A DNA stretch of 64,000 bases from Melghirimyces thermohalophilus (GCF_900102685.1 NZ_FMZA01000002.1:124001-188000); one strand, 5' to 3'. Shown: positions 44,896 through 54,989, numbered from the stretch's first letter. Numbers and translations: made by a program. Notes: generated by a model from the sequence alone, not told the origin.

Positions 44896-45210
44896 TTGGA
44901 CTCAGAAAAGCTGGCAGAGTTCTATAAGACTCTCGGTGATAAAACCCGGCTTCGTATCCTGTCGCTTTTGAAAGTGGATGAACGTTGTGTCTGTGAACTG
45001 GTGGAGATTCTTGGTATTTCCCAGCCAACCGTATCTCAACATATGCGCAGACTGAAAAGTGTCCACTTGGTGAAAGAACGCCGCCAAGGACGATGGGTGT
45101 ATTACTCCTTGGATGGAAGCCTATACCCTTTTTTTCATTCCATATTGGAGTCGCTTCCGAATCCGAAACAAGAGCTGAACGTCTCGGAACGAAAAATGGT
45201 TTGTGACTAA
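44896..45210 (+). CDS. arsR: ArsR-family arsenite-responsive repressor
   Basis: A 104-residue winged-helix repressor. The recognition region is [24 protein letters not shown]-like (read [22 protein letters not shown]); the Cys-x-Cys pair in the helix before it is the classic As(III)/Sb(III) site of ArsR. The TTG at 44896 has GAGGTG 6 bases upstream, while the ATG at 44878 has no ribosome site and overlaps the -10 element, so the TTG is preferred. It is followed after 26 bases by arsB, so it is the operon's own repressor. Confidence 0.88.
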   Translation: MDSEKLAEFYKTLGDKTRLRILSLLKVDERCVCELVEILGISQPTVSQHMRRLKSVHLVKERRQGRWVYYSLDGSLYPFFHSILESLPNPKQELNVSERKMVCD

Positions 45211-45236
45211 ACAAAGCAAAGAAGGGAATTCGTGCG

Positions 45237-46532
45237 ATGAGTAGTTGGATAGCCTTTGCCGTTTTTGCAATCACGTTGGTGTTTGTCATCTGGCAACCCC
45301 GTGGTTTGTCCATCGGTTGGTCAGCGACTGGTGGTGCCCTGTTGGCTCTTTTGTTCGGGGTTGTCAGCCTACCCGATGTCTGGTTTGTGACGGGGATCGT
45401 CTGGAACGCCACATTGGCTTTTGTCGCCATCATCCTGATCTCCCTCATTCTCGACGAAATCGGCTTTTTTGAGTGGGCGGCTCTCCACATGGCCCGCCTG
45501 GCTGGTGGGAACGGGCGCAAGATGTTTGTCTATGTGGTCCTGTTGGGAGCAGCGGTGGCAGCTTTCTTTGCCAACGACGGGGCTGCCCTGATTCTCACCC
45601 CGATCGTGTTGGCGATGGTGCGGGCGCTCCACTTTGACGAGAAAATGATCCTCGCCTTCGTGATGGCGAGCGGATTCATCGCCGACACCACTTCATTGCC
45701 GCTGGTAGTGAGCAACCTCGTCAACATCGTCTCTGCCGACTACTTTGGGATCGGGTTTGTGGAGTACGTGACGCACATGATCATCCCCAACTTCTTCGCC
45801 CTGGGGGCGAGCATGCTCGTTCTTTTTTTGTTTTTCAGAAAAAGTATCCCGAAGGATTACAATCTTGCACATCTGCAGAAGCCTTCGGAAGCTATCAAAG
45901 AACCGCGTCTTTTCCGCTTCTCGTGGATTATCCTCGGTTTTCTGTTGGCAGGGTATCTCTTCAGCGAATCCCTGGGTGTTCCCGTGTCCATGATCGCCGG
46001 TGCAGCAGCCATTTGGTTCATTTTAGCGGCCCGACGCAGTCCCGCCATCCGGACAAAGCAATTGGTAAAGGATGCCCCCTGGGCTGTCGTTGTTTTCTCC
46101 ATCGGGATGTACGTGGTGGTCTACGGCCTGAAGAACGCCGGCCTGACCGACGCTCTCGCCGGGGTGATCCAATGGACGGCAGACCAAGGGCTTCTTGCGG
46201 GAACCGTGGGCATGGGTTTCATCGCTGCAATCCTCTCTTCTATCATGAACAATATGCCGACGGTGATGATCGATGCCCTGGCGATCAACGCCACCACGAC
46301 CGACCGACTGATGCGCGAAGCCCTGGTGTACGCCAACGTGATTGGTTCCGATTTGGGGCCCAAGATTACCCCTATCGGTTCGCTGGCGACCCTGCTTTGG
46401 CTTCACGTCCTCACCCGTAAGGGTTTGAAGATCACCTGGGGTTATTACTTCAAAGTGGGGATCCTCCTGACGATTCCGACCCTGTTGATCACACTCCTCG
46501 GCCTATATACCTGGCTGATGCTGATCTATTAA
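45237..46532 (+). CDS. arsB: Arsenite efflux permease
   Basis: A 431-residue membrane protein with about twelve helices. Typical ArsB features are [43 protein letters not shown] and [16 protein letters not shown], the two Asn/Asp half-helices of the ion-transporter superfamily. It expels As(OH)3 using the proton gradient, alone or with an ArsA ATPase; no arsA is present here. AAGGGAA precedes the ATG. Middle gene of arsR-arsB-arsC. Confidence 0.95.
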   Translation: MSSWIAFAVFAITLVFVIWQPRGLSIGWSATGGALLALLFGVVSLPDVWFVTGIVWNATLAFVAIILISLILDEIGFFEWAALHMARLAGGNGRKMFVYVVLLGAAVAAFFANDGAALILTPIVLAMVRALHFDEKMILAFVMASGFIADTTSLPLVVSNLVNIVSADYFGIGFVEYVTHMIIPNFFALGASMLVLFLFFRKSIPKDYNLAHLQKPSEAIKEPRLFRFSWIILGFLLAGYLFSESLGVPVSMIAGAAAIWFILAARRSPAIRTKQLVKDAPWAVVVFSIGMYVVVYGLKNAGLTDALAGVIQWTADQGLLAGTVGMGFIAAILSSIMNNMPTVMIDALAINATTTDRLMREALVYANVIGSDLGPKITPIGSLATLLWLHVLTRKGLKITWGYYFKVGILLTIPTLLITLLGLYTWLMLIY

Positions 46533-46554
46533 CATACGGATGGAGGGATTCACC

Positions 46555-46986
46555 ATGAACAAGAAAAAAACGATCTACTTCCTTTGTACCGGCAACTCCT
46601 GTCGCAGTCAGATGGCGGAGGGATTCGGCAAGCGAATCCTCGGGGATCGTTTCAACGTTTACAGTGCCGGCATCGAGGCCCACGGTTTGAACCCGAAGGC
46701 AGTAAAGGTAATGGCAGAGAAGGGAGTCGACATTTCGGACCAAACCTCCGAAATCATCGACCCCGAGATCCTGAACAACGCCGACTATGTCATCACCCTG
46801 TGCGGGGACGCCAACGACAAGTGCCCGATGACCCCGCCCCATGTGAAACGGCAGCACTGGGGTTTTGATGATCCTGCGAAGATGGAGGGGACGGAAGAGG
46901 AAGTCTGGGCCGTCTTCCAGCGGGTCCGTGACCAGATCGAAGAGCGGATCCACAGCTTTGCAGAGGAGACGAAAGAAGCAGAATAG
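46555..46986 (+). CDS. arsC: Arsenate reductase (thioredoxin-coupled)
   Basis: A 143-residue enzyme of the low-molecular-weight phosphatase fold. The P-loop is [15 protein letters not shown] with the nucleophilic Cys; two further redox cysteines follow in [16 protein letters not shown], so this is the three-cysteine thioredoxin-dependent class (S. aureus pI258 type). It reduces arsenate to arsenite for export by ArsB. GGAGGG lies 7 bases before the ATG at 46555; an earlier in-frame start overlaps that motif. Confidence 0.96.
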   Translation: MNKKKTIYFLCTGNSCRSQMAEGFGKRILGDRFNVYSAGIEAHGLNPKAVKVMAEKGVDISDQTSEIIDPEILNNADYVITLCGDANDKCPMTPPHVKRQHWGFDDPAKMEGTEEEVWAVFQRVRDQIEERIHSFAEETKEAE

Positions 46987-47003
46987 GCAACATGGTAACG
47001 AAG

Positions 47004-47031
47004 AACCGCACCCAGAAAGGGGTGCGGTTTA
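47004..47031. terminator. Bidirectional terminator between arsC and the second arsR
   Basis: AACCGCACCC / GGGTGCGGTT with a short loop lies between the convergent genes. Confidence 0.85.
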
Positions 47032-47032
47032 A

Positions 47033-47377
47033 TCATCCCTTACATGGGGTCACCAGTTCATCCGTCAGGTGAAAACGATGGGATAGTTCATCGCAGAAGG
47101 TCCTTAGCATGGCTTGGTTGACGGAGTAGTATTTCCACTTTCCTTGTTTACGCTCATACAGCAAGCCAGCGTTTTTCAGCTCCTTCAGGTGGTACGAAAC
47201 CTTGGATTGCTTCAAATCCAAGACTTCCTGAATATCACAGACGCACATCCCGGTTGTGCAGCAGTCTGTGGCATCCTCTGTATCCCCCCGGGCGATCAGT
47301 TCAAGAATCTGACACCGGATCGGGTCCGACAACGCCCGGGCGATCAGAGACAGTTGTTCACTGGTGCAACAAGCCAT
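47033..47377 (-). CDS. arsR2: ArsR-family repressor, second copy
   Basis: A 114-residue winged-helix regulator, different from the first ArsR: cysteine pairs at the N terminus (MACCTSEQ), in DATDCCTTGMCVCDIQEVL, and near the end (VTPCKG), with the recognition helix LKQSKVSYHLKELKNAGLL. Its ribosome site GGAGGGAGGG lies next to the left end of the Tn3-type transposon at 47399, which has cut it off from its probable operon partner arsI (55142-55576, same strand). Whether it is still transcribed is unclear. The symbol is a label only. Confidence 0.88.
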   Translation of the reverse strand: MACCTSEQLSLIARALSDPIRCQILELIARGDTEDATDCCTTGMCVCDIQEVLDLKQSKVSYHLKELKNAGLLYERKQGKWKYYSVNQAMLRTFCDELSHRFHLTDELVTPCKG

Positions 47378-47393
47378 CGGATTCCCTCCCTCC

Positions 47394-47398
47394 TTATT
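47394..47398. repeat. Target-site duplication, left
   Basis: TTATT directly outside the left inverted repeat; identical to 55094-55098 on the right. Five-base duplications are the hallmark of Tn3-family insertion. Confidence 0.92.
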
Positions 47399-47436
47399 GG
47401 GGTTCCGCCGTCAAAACGCGGATTTTCCCCGCTAAG
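47399..47436. repeat. Left terminal inverted repeat of the transposon
   Basis: A 38-base repeat starting GGGGTTCCGCCGTC and ending CCCCGCTAAG; matches 55055-55093 in reverse complement except for a one-base indel and a T/C change near the tip. Confidence 0.95.
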
Positions 47437-47457
47437 CGATCAAGTAATATAAAATCC

Positions 47458-48194
47458 CTATAACTGTTCTCCACCACAAAGGATCGCCACGGGATGAATA
47501 TTCAACCGACCTGCTTTTTGTTCTTCTGCTAATATATCCATCACGGTTGGATAACCTCCCATCACAGTCGGTTGGTATTCATTCAGTTCTTTGACCAGTG
47601 TGGAAAGAGGGGATTGAATCGAAAAAACTCTGATTTTCTCATTTGAAGGCTGTTTTAAGCGCATGCGTTCAGCCGTGCTGTATGCTGTGAAATGTCCCGC
47701 TGTCGAACATACTGCCGCATTTCGTCCGCCTTTAACCCCTATTTCCACAAGTCACTCCATTTCAATTTTGTTGTTCCGCGAATAGCCATCAATATTTTCA
47801 TAATCGTATCTGAACCTTTATCTTGAATAAAGATCCCAGGCACTCCAGTTGACCCCGAAGTGGTCGAAACCATATAGCGTCCTAAATAAAGCTGTCCGAT
47901 TAACGACATATCTGACACGAATTCTTTTACACTTTCTATGGTTACAGCCGGGTCCGTCACCCATTCATTAAAATGGGCCATGAGTTCTGATTTGGTGACG
48001 GTAGGGGTTTGCTGTAAGTTGGTGATGTTTTCTGGTAACTCTCTGTATTTTTTTGCATAATATCGGGAGTTCAATCTCGCAAAACGGATGAGGTCAGCCA
48101 AACGAGATTGTTGTCGGGAAAGAATGTCTTCTGGTTTGCCACTCTTCATCCTCCAGATATCTATAGCCGTTTTCAACGGTGTAAGATTCTCCAT
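47458..48194 (-). pseudogene. Frameshifted AMP-ligase (PaaK-like) gene remnant in the transposon
   Basis: The first part (ATG 48194, GGAGGA upstream) reads MENLTPLKTAIDIWRMKSGKP..RQQSRLADLIRFARLNSRYY and the adenylate-forming motif TTSGSTGVPGIF, typical of phenylacetate-CoA ligase-like AMP-binding proteins. It stops at 47739. The family sequence continues in another frame (AGHFTAYSTAERMRL..LNEYQPTVMGGYPTVMDILAEEQKAGRLNIHPVAILCGGEQL) until a stop at 47458, 22 bases from the transposon end. So there is one frameshift at about 47740-47748, and the C-terminal half is missing. Confidence 0.8.
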
Positions 48195-48251
48195 CGTGGT
48201 ATCCTCCATCTCTCTTCTGTTAAAACTCCATTGTCAGTAAGTGATCTGAGG

Positions 48252-48298
48252 GTGAAAACAGCCGATTGCCTTTTATTTCTGGAAATCGGCTGTTTTCA
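48252..48298 (-). terminator. Terminator of cadA
   Basis: TGAAAACAGCCGATT / AATCGGCTGTTTTCA, a 15-base-pair stem just downstream of the cadA stop. Confidence 0.8.
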
Positions 48299-48301
48299 GT
48301 T

Positions 48302-50431
48302 TTACTCCTTCACCTTTAACAATCTCAGTCCATTTAAGGTTACAATCAAGGTCGCTCCCATATCAGCGAAGATCGCCATCCAGAGAGTGAGCCACCCTGG
48401 AACAATGAGTAATAGGGCTACTGCTTTAATCGCTAAAGAGAATGTAATGTTTTGCTTAATAATGCGTAGCGCTTGACGGCTTAATTTGATGGTAAATGGT
48501 AGTTTTCGTAGATCATCTGCCATGAGAGCGATATCCGCTGTTTCCAAGGCAGTGTCTGTACCAGCTCCACCCATGGCAATTCCTACGGTTGATGATGCGA
48601 GAGCTGGAGCATCATTGACTCCGTCACCGACCATCGCAACTCTGGAACCATCTGAGCGAAGTTGCTTGATAAACTCTAACTTTTGATGCGGAAGAAGATC
48701 AGCTTGAATTTCTCCGACTCCTAAACGCTCCCCAATCGCCTTTGCAGTTGCTTCGTTATCACCCGTCAACATCACGGTTTTCTTAATTCCTAATTGGTGA
48801 AGTTGTTGAATCACGTCTTTACTGCTTTCACGAACTTCATCTGCCACCGCAATCAGAGCAAGAGCCTCCATTTCAGTTCCCAAAACCATGACCGTTTTTC
48901 CTTGAGTTTGGAGTTGAAGAATCAAGTCAGACTGATCCTCAGACAACCCGTTAGGTAATAACTCATTGAACAAAGCTGGACTTCCCACATAATAAAGGGT
49001 TCCTTGGACTTTGGCTTGAACCCCTTTACCCGTAATGGAGGTAAAGTCTTCTACTGCCAATGATTGAATATCCATTCCTTTTTCTTCTGCTTTTCGAACA
49101 ATCGCGGAAGCAAGAGGATGTTGGGAGTTTTTCTCGATGGCAGCTGTAATCGCTAAGTATTCATCCTCTTTTTCTTTCACAAATGCCACGATGTCTGTTA
49201 CCGCAGGGACACCTTTCGTTAAGGTTCCTGTCTTATCGAAGGCGATGGCAGAGAGTGCTCCTGCCTCTTCTAAATGAATCCCACCTTTAATGAGAACTCC
49301 ATTTCGAGCCGCATTTCCAATCGCTGTCACAATCGAAACAGGTGTTGAAATGACTAAGGCACAAGGACATCCAACCACTAGCAGAGCTAGCCCACGATAA
49401 ATCCAATCACTCCAATCTGCATTGAAGAGAAGAGGCGGGACAACCGCTAGTAGCAAACCAGCCACTAAGATCGCAGGAGTATAGATTTTCGCAAATCGAT
49501 CCACAAACGCTTGAGAAGGAGCCCGTTCCGCTTGTGCTTCTTCAACCAAATGAATGATCTTTGCGATCGTAGTATCCTCAACCCGCTTCGTTACTTTCAC
49601 TTCCAATAGACCTTCTTCATTCAACGTTCCGGCAAAAACCTCATCATCAACTGTTTTGGCAACGGGGATCGACTCACCTGTAATGGCTGCCTGATTGATG
49701 GAAGAGGTTCCTTTCACCACAACCCCATCCATAGCTAACTTCTGCCCAGGCTTGACGATCATGATATCCCCAATTTGAATCTCGTCCACTGGAACCGTTA
49801 ATTCTTCGTCTCCACGTCGGATCAGAGCTTGTTTAGGAGCAATGTCCATCAGAGAGCGAATGGATTGACGGGCTTTGTCCATCGAATATCGTTCTAAGGC
49901 TTCACTAATGGCAAACAGGATGACAACGGTGGCTCCTTCTCCCCATTCACCAATCGCCGCTGCTCCTATAATGGCAATCGTCATCAACGTACCCATATCA
50001 AACTGGAGACGGAATAAGTTTTGGATTCCTTTGATAAAAAGTCGGTATCCACCAATGAGAATCGAGGAAGCATAAAGAAGAATCGTAAGTAAGCCCTCTT
50101 CGCCATAAAACTCGCTGGCTCCCCAACCTGCTAACAGAAAAGCAAGGGAAAAAAGGAGTCGGATGTTCTCTTGGTTTTTCCAGAAAGGAACACGTTCCAC
50201 TTGGATTTCTTGATTCTCAGGAACGACTTTCAGATTCTCAAAAGACCCTGCTTTCTCTAATTGCTCAATCGTGGGTTCAGCCCCATATACCGAGATTTTA
50301 GAGGCTCCAAAGTTGACCTTTGCATCTGTCACACCGGGTATGTCTTTTACGTTTTTCTCAAACTGCGCTGCACAGTTCGCACAAGTAAAACCTTGAACCC
50401 GATATACTTTTTTATCTTGTGCTTGCTCCAT
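48302..50431 (-). CDS. cadA: Cd2+/Zn2+/Pb2+-exporting P1B-type ATPase
   Basis: A 709-residue heavy-metal pump. An N-terminal HMA domain with [15 protein letters not shown] is followed by about eight membrane helices, the actuator TGES loop ([12 protein letters not shown]), the transport motif CPC ([14 protein letters not shown]), the phosphorylation site [11 protein letters not shown], and the nucleotide-binding domain ending in [15 protein letters not shown] with an Asp in the last helix region ([17 protein letters not shown]) fits the Cd/Zn/Pb class. It is translated in overlap with cadC (20 bases), whose product controls it. Cargo of the Tn3-type transposon. Confidence 0.96.
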   Translation of the reverse strand: MEQAQDKKVYRVQGFTCANCAAQFEKNVKDIPGVTDAKVNFGASKISVYGAEPTIEQLEKAGSFENLKVVPENQEIQVERVPFWKNQENIRLLFSLAFLLAGWGASEFYGEEGLLTILLYASSILIGGYRLFIKGIQNLFRLQFDMGTLMTIAIIGAAAIGEWGEGATVVILFAISEALERYSMDKARQSIRSLMDIAPKQALIRRGDEELTVPVDEIQIGDIMIVKPGQKLAMDGVVVKGTSSINQAAITGESIPVAKTVDDEVFAGTLNEEGLLEVKVTKRVEDTTIAKIIHLVEEAQAERAPSQAFVDRFAKIYTPAILVAGLLLAVVPPLLFNADWSDWIYRGLALLVVGCPCALVISTPVSIVTAIGNAARNGVLIKGGIHLEEAGALSAIAFDKTGTLTKGVPAVTDIVAFVKEKEDEYLAITAAIEKNSQHPLASAIVRKAEEKGMDIQSLAVEDFTSITGKGVQAKVQGTLYYVGSPALFNELLPNGLSEDQSDLILQLQTQGKTVMVLGTEMEALALIAVADEVRESSKDVIQQLHQLGIKKTVMLTGDNEATAKAIGERLGVGEIQADLLPHQKLEFIKQLRSDGSRVAMVGDGVNDAPALASSTVGIAMGGAGTDTALETADIALMADDLRKLPFTIKLSRQALRIIKQNITFSLAIKAVALLLIVPGWLTLWMAIFADMGATLIVTLNGLRLLKVKE

Positions 50432-50789
50432 TGCTAGTCATCTCCTTCTGATGTTCAAACGCCAACTGAACAAATTGCCTTACATGATCATCATCAAGGG
50501 AATAAAAGACTAATTTCCCTTCTTTCCGATACTTTGCCAATCCCATATTTCGTAGCAAACGTAAATGATGGGAAGCCGTAGCCAACGTGGAATCAATGAT
50601 ATTCGCTACGTCACAGACACAAAGCTCATCCTCTTGTACTAAGGCATATGCAATTTTTAAACGAGTTGGATCTGCGAGTGCTTTAAACAGTTGGGCTGTA
50701 TCTACAGGATCAACCGTTTCTAAGGAAGTTTGAACTCGCTTGACCTTTTCTTCGTCATAACAATATATTTCACAGCGTTCTTCACTCAA
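50412..50789 (-). CDS. cadC: Cd/Pb/Zn-responsive ArsR-family repressor
   Basis: A 125-residue winged-helix repressor. The N-terminal [19 protein letters not shown] matches the CadC metal-site arm (two Cys), the central [31 protein letters not shown] supplies the Cys-x-Cys ligands and recognition helix, and the DDDHVRQF helix carries the second zinc site. A TTG at 50789 with AGGTG about 8 bases upstream gives the usual CadC start; longer in-frame starts lie in the operator. It releases the cad operators when metal binds. Confidence 0.93.
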   Translation of the reverse strand: MSEERCEIYCYDEEKVKRVQTSLETVDPVDTAQLFKALADPTRLKIAYALVQEDELCVCDVANIIDSTLATASHHLRLLRNMGLAKYRKEGKLVFYSLDDDHVRQFVQLAFEHQKEMTSNGASTR

Positions 50790-50810
50790 TGATAGACACC
50801 TCACTCTAAC

Positions 50811-50830
50811 AATCAAATATTTATTTGATT
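50811..50830. promoter_or_regulatory. Cad operator 1
   Basis: AATCAAATATTTATTTGATT, a near-perfect palindrome matching the S. aureus cad operator (TCAAATAAATATTTGA), 21 bases upstream of the cadC start. Confidence 0.85.
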
Positions 50831-50856
50831 ATAGTGTAATCGAATGATAATATCAT

Positions 50857-50876
50857 AGTCAAATCATTATTTGATT
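50857..50876. promoter_or_regulatory. Cad operator-like site 2
   Basis: AGTCAAATCATTATTTGATT with half sites TCAAAT / ATTTGA separated by 4 bases. It lies 46 bases from operator 1 towards the recombinase gene. Confidence 0.6.
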
Positions 50877-50935
50877 GTTTCCTAAGGCACTTAGGTTTAT
50901 ACCAAACTCTAGGAGGGATCTAGATAGCTCAGAAT

Positions 50936-51036
50936 ACTCATCATGTTCGCTATCAGAATATGACGAGTTTCGGTATGATGAAGATATCCAACGCTGTTTT
51001 TTGGGATATTTAACTGCATTGAATCTCGTCATGTTC
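50936..51036. other. Internal resolution site of the transposon (TnpI-type)
   Basis: The 13-base inverted pair ACTCATCATGTTC (50936-50948) and GAATATGACGAGT (50956-50968), separated by 7 bases, looks like a tyrosine-recombinase core crossover site. Related motifs follow as accessory sites: an inverted degenerate copy at 50971-50983 and CTCGTCATGTTC at 51025-51036. This four-motif layout beside tnpI matches what is known for Tn4430 (IR1-IR2 core plus DR1-DR2). Confidence 0.7.
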
Positions 51037-51065
51037 TACATGAGTGGATGGAGGGTGCTTGTAGA

Positions 51066-52007
51066 ATGAGCAAACAAATCACACTGACCGATTATTATGC
51101 CTATTTGGAGAAGAAAGGATTGAGTAAATCGACTGTCGCAACTTATAGATCATCCATCAACCGTTTCGTTGCTTGGTTGGAACAGAAAGAGGCTCACGAA
51201 ATGGCAGATGGAGGGCTGACTGCCTTGCAAAAGGCGTTTCAAAAACATATCCAACTGTTCAAAAAAACAGCAGGAAAAGATCTGAAATTAAAAGCAGGAA
51301 CTATCAACCTTACCATTCGTCATTTAAAGCAGTGCTTCTCATGGATGTTAGCAAATAAGCTGGTTCCAGATAATCCAGCCCAGGAAATCAAGTATATCCC
51401 AGAGGATCGATTAAAGACAAAATGGATCACAGAACAACAGGAGCGCAAATTATTTGCAGAATTACGGTTACTCCTAGGCAATCCGAAACAGTATCGGAAA
51501 GTGATTCGTGAATATGCCATGATCGCACTGATGTATTTCACCAGCGCGCGAGTAGAAGAATTATGCAATATTAAATTGGTCGACATTCAAATCAATGAGA
51601 GATCTGGCTGGGTTTACTTATATGGAAAAGACAACAAGCAGCGCAAAGTAGACCTAAACAAATCCATCCGCAAATTATTGACACAATATTTAAACGAGTA
51701 TGAAGGTAGCTTAAAAAGTGGATATCTCTTTGATTCACAACGGTCAGGTCAAGTGACCACTAGGGCGGTTCAGTATATCGTCGAAAATTACGCCAAACGA
51801 CTCAATATGTCAAATCTCACTTGTCATGCATTACGGCATACCTGTTTACACAATCTTGTAAAGGCTGGAGTCCCTCTTTCAACCGTTGCGGAGATCGCTG
51901 GTCATTTGAAAGCAGATGGTACGCCTAATATTGATATGACTTTACGTTATATCAAACCTGGAGAAGAAGAAAAAGCTGATGCAATGGAAATGATTAGTTG
52001 GGATTAA
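51066..52007 (+). CDS. tnpI: Tyrosine site-specific recombinase, TnpI-like
   Basis: A 313-residue integrase-fold protein that resolves transposon cointegrates at the adjacent resolution site. An N-terminal SAM-like core-binding domain (about 1-105) precedes the catalytic domain with Arg in TSARVEELCNIKL, Lys in YGKDNKQRKVD, HxxR in HALRHTCLHNL, a His in AGHLKADGTPN and the nucleophilic Tyr in TLRYIKPG. GGAGGG lies 10 bases before the ATG at 51066. Two insertions (a Tn3 family resolvase of this type instead of a serine resolvase) place the element with Tn4430-like transposons. Confidence 0.9.
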   Translation: MSKQITLTDYYAYLEKKGLSKSTVATYRSSINRFVAWLEQKEAHEMADGGLTALQKAFQKHIQLFKKTAGKDLKLKAGTINLTIRHLKQCFSWMLANKLVPDNPAQEIKYIPEDRLKTKWITEQQERKLFAELRLLLGNPKQYRKVIREYAMIALMYFTSARVEELCNIKLVDIQINERSGWVYLYGKDNKQRKVDLNKSIRKLLTQYLNEYEGSLKSGYLFDSQRSGQVTTRAVQYIVENYAKRLNMSNLTCHALRHTCLHNLVKAGVPLSTVAEIAGHLKADGTPNIDMTLRYIKPGEEEKADAMEMISWD

Positions 52008-52034
52008 TCCATCCTAGAAGGAGAGAAGGAAACA

Positions 52035-54986
52035 TTGAGAGGAAAGGAACTTCTAACACCTGAGCAAAGACTTGAATTGATGCAGGTTCCTATGGACATT
52101 GATGAAAGAGATTTAGGCATTTATTATACGCTTACCTCACAGGATTTAATGTTTATTAAGAGTAGAAGAAGAGACGTTAACCGGCTTGGAACAGCTATTC
52201 AAATTTGTGTCCTCCGTCATTTAGGTTGGTCACTCCCCAACATCAAAGTAATTCCAGACAAAGTGATTGAGTACGTTGCTCGCCAACTTCAAGTGGATTC
52301 AAGCGTTTTTTCCAAATACGGCCAAAGAGAAAATACCCTTTATGAACACTTAGGAGAAATCAGAGAAGAGTACGGATATATCTCTTTCTCTCCTAAAGAA
52401 TACAGGAAAGGGATCAAATACTTAATGAACCGTGCTTTAGAAAATAGCGATACCATGTATTTAATTCATGAGACTCTGTCAAATCTAAAGCAGAATAAAG
52501 TGATTTTGCCCGCAATGACCACCATTGAACGCATGGTATGGTTCGCAAAAATGATAGCTGAGAGACGGATTTATCGGATACTTACTCAAGCTTTAACCGA
52601 TGAACAGAAGAAACAAATAGATGAGATGCTAGAAGTAGCTACTGACAAAACCATTTCTACTCTTGCTTGGCTTCGCCAAGATCCAGGACAACCTTCGCCC
52701 GATTCGTTTAAAAGGGTATTAGATCGATTGGAGTATTTGAGGAACCTTCAACTCAAAGTGGATGTATCTTCGATTCATCCACGGCGTTTACGTCAACTTG
52801 CACGTATAGGTGCTCGTTATGAAGCACGATCCTTTCGACGTTTTAAGGAAGAGCAACGATATGGGATTCTTGTTGCTTACTTAATCAATCTCATTCAAGA
52901 TTTAACCGATCAAGCGATTGAAATCAATGATAAAGTCATTAATATCTTTTTTCGAAAGGGAAAGAAAGCACAAGAGAATATGCAGAAGGAAAACGGAAAG
53001 GCTTTAAACCAGAAGTTATTGCGATTCGTTGATTTAACAACCGTTTTGCTTGAGGCAAAGGCAAAAGGCGATGATTTGGACCATGCGATCCAGTCATATA
53101 TCTCCTGGGATCAGTTGAAGCAGGAAAGAGATGAAGCACAAGACTTAGCTAGACCTATCAATTACGATTATATTGATTTATTAAAAAGTCGGTTCCGCTA
53201 TCTGCGACAATACACTCCTATCTTGTTAGAGAAGCTGGAGTTCAAATCAACTGAAGCCAATGAATCATTGATTCAAGCCTTACATGTAATTAAGGATATG
53301 AATGAAACAAACAAGAGAAAAGTGCCAGATGATGCACCGTTAGACTTTGTTCCGAAGCGTTTTCAAAATCATATCTTTGATTCAAAAGGAAATATTGATA
53401 AAACCTATTATGAGTTGGCTGCTCTGACAAAACTGAAAGACTACATTCGTTCAGGAGACATTCACGTTACAGACAGCAGGAAATACAAAGATTTGGAAGA
53501 ATACTTTGTGCCCGAACAGGAATGGGTTGAAGCTAAAGAAAAAGGAACAACAGGCCTCTACGTTCCTTTAACAGCTAAGGAATACATAGCTGATCGGAAA
53601 AGAGCATTAGCAGATCGTCTATATTGGCTTTCCAAAAACATCAACTCTCTTGAAGGTGTAAGTCTGGAAGATGGGAAAATCCATGTAGATCGTTTAGAAA
53701 AAGAGACCCCTGAGGAAGCCGAACAGCTCAGCAAAAAACTCTATTCCTTATTGCCCCGAGTAAAATTAACGGATCTGCTCTTGGAAGTCGATAGCTGGAC
53801 ACATTTCACTCGTCATATGACACATGCGTCTACTGGGCATGAACCTACAGCTAAGGAAAAGAAAGCACTTCTTGCCGCTTTGATGGCATTAGGAACGAAT
53901 ATTGGCTTAACTAAAATGGCTGAGGCAACTCCAGAGTTTACATATAAACAGTTAGTTAATGCTTCTCAGTGGAGAATGTATGATGATGCCTTAAATCGTG
54001 CTCAAGCTACACTCGTAAATTTCCAACATCGCTTAGCCTTAGCGTTTTATTGGGGCGACGGAACAACTTCTTCCTCAGATGGAATGCGCGTTCAAGTAGG
54101 TGTCTCCTCTATGTACGCAGATTCAAATCCTCATTACGGACATGGGAAAGGAACCACCTTTTACCGCTTTGTCAGTGACCAACTGTCTTCCTATGGAGTG
54201 GAGGTCATTCCTTCCAATGCACGTGAAGCCATCCATACCATTGACAAAATCCTTCACCATGAAACAGACCTGCAAATTAAAGAACATTACACGGATACCG
54301 CAGGGTACACGGATCAAGTCTTTGCCTTGAGTCATATTTTTGGATATCGATTTGCACCCCGAATTAGAAATGTCGGTGAAGCTCAATTATTTTCTATTGA
54401 TCCGCCCAAAGAATTCAAAAGAATACAGTCCTTACTCAGGAAAATTAAGACGGACGTCATTATTGACAACTATGACCATGCTCTTCGTGTTGCTCACTCT
54501 ATCGTCAAAGGAAAAGTAGCTGCGTCTTTGGTACTCAACAAATGGGGATCATACAATCGGGAAAATAACGTCTCTAAAACAATTCGGTATATGGGGCAAA
54601 TTGAAAAGACCCTATTCATTATTGACTATGTCACAGACGAAACATTGAGACGGCGGATTCAGAGAGGCTTAAACAAAGGAGAGGCAATGAACGCTTTAGC
54701 ACGAGCTGTTTTCTTTGGAAAACGTGGAGAGTTAAGAGAACGATCCTTAGTTGCCCAGCTCCAAAGAGCCAGTGCGCTTAATATCATCATCAATGCAATT
54801 AGTGTATGGAATACCATATACCTTGACGAAGCTGCCAAGTATTTAGAGAACCAAGGGCTCCTAGATAGAGAGCTACTGAATCATGTTTCTCCTCTTAATT
54901 GGGAACACATAAACTTTCTGGGGGAATATTCATTCACTAGCAAACCAACTTCGTTAGATTCTCTTCGTTCGCTAAATATTAATTAA
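52035..54986 (+). CDS. tnpA: Tn3-family DDE transposase
   Basis: A 983-residue transposase of the usual Tn3-family length. The N-terminal DUF4158-type region (LTPEQRLELMQVPMDIDERDL..) is followed by the DDE catalytic core: the first Asp in YWGDGTTSSSDGMRVQV, the second in HYTDTAGYTDQVFAL, and the Glu in NKGEAMNALARAVFFGKRGE. No internal stop or frameshift is seen. It starts with TTG (AAGGAGAG and GAAGGAA upstream), 27 bases after tnpI, so the two are probably one unit. It acts on the 38-base ends. Confidence 0.96.
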   Translation: MRGKELLTPEQRLELMQVPMDIDERDLGIYYTLTSQDLMFIKSRRRDVNRLGTAIQICVLRHLGWSLPNIKVIPDKVIEYVARQLQVDSSVFSKYGQRENTLYEHLGEIREEYGYISFSPKEYRKGIKYLMNRALENSDTMYLIHETLSNLKQNKVILPAMTTIERMVWFAKMIAERRIYRILTQALTDEQKKQIDEMLEVATDKTISTLAWLRQDPGQPSPDSFKRVLDRLEYLRNLQLKVDVSSIHPRRLRQLARIGARYEARSFRRFKEEQRYGILVAYLINLIQDLTDQAIEINDKVINIFFRKGKKAQENMQKENGKALNQKLLRFVDLTTVLLEAKAKGDDLDHAIQSYISWDQLKQERDEAQDLARPINYDYIDLLKSRFRYLRQYTPILLEKLEFKSTEANESLIQALHVIKDMNETNKRKVPDDAPLDFVPKRFQNHIFDSKGNIDKTYYELAALTKLKDYIRSGDIHVTDSRKYKDLEEYFVPEQEWVEAKEKGTTGLYVPLTAKEYIADRKRALADRLYWLSKNINSLEGVSLEDGKIHVDRLEKETPEEAEQLSKKLYSLLPRVKLTDLLLEVDSWTHFTRHMTHASTGHEPTAKEKKALLAALMALGTNIGLTKMAEATPEFTYKQLVNASQWRMYDDALNRAQATLVNFQHRLALAFYWGDGTTSSSDGMRVQVGVSSMYADSNPHYGHGKGTTFYRFVSDQLSSYGVEVIPSNAREAIHTIDKILHHETDLQIKEHYTDTAGYTDQVFALSHIFGYRFAPRIRNVGEAQLFSIDPPKEFKRIQSLLRKIKTDVIIDNYDHALRVAHSIVKGKVAASLVLNKWGSYNRENNVSKTIRYMGQIEKTLFIIDYVTDETLRRRIQRGLNKGEAMNALARAVFFGKRGELRERSLVAQLQRASALNIIINAISVWNTIYLDEAAKYLENQGLLDRELLNHVSPLNWEHINFLGEYSFTSKPTSLDSLRSLNIN

Positions 54987-54989
54987 GTC

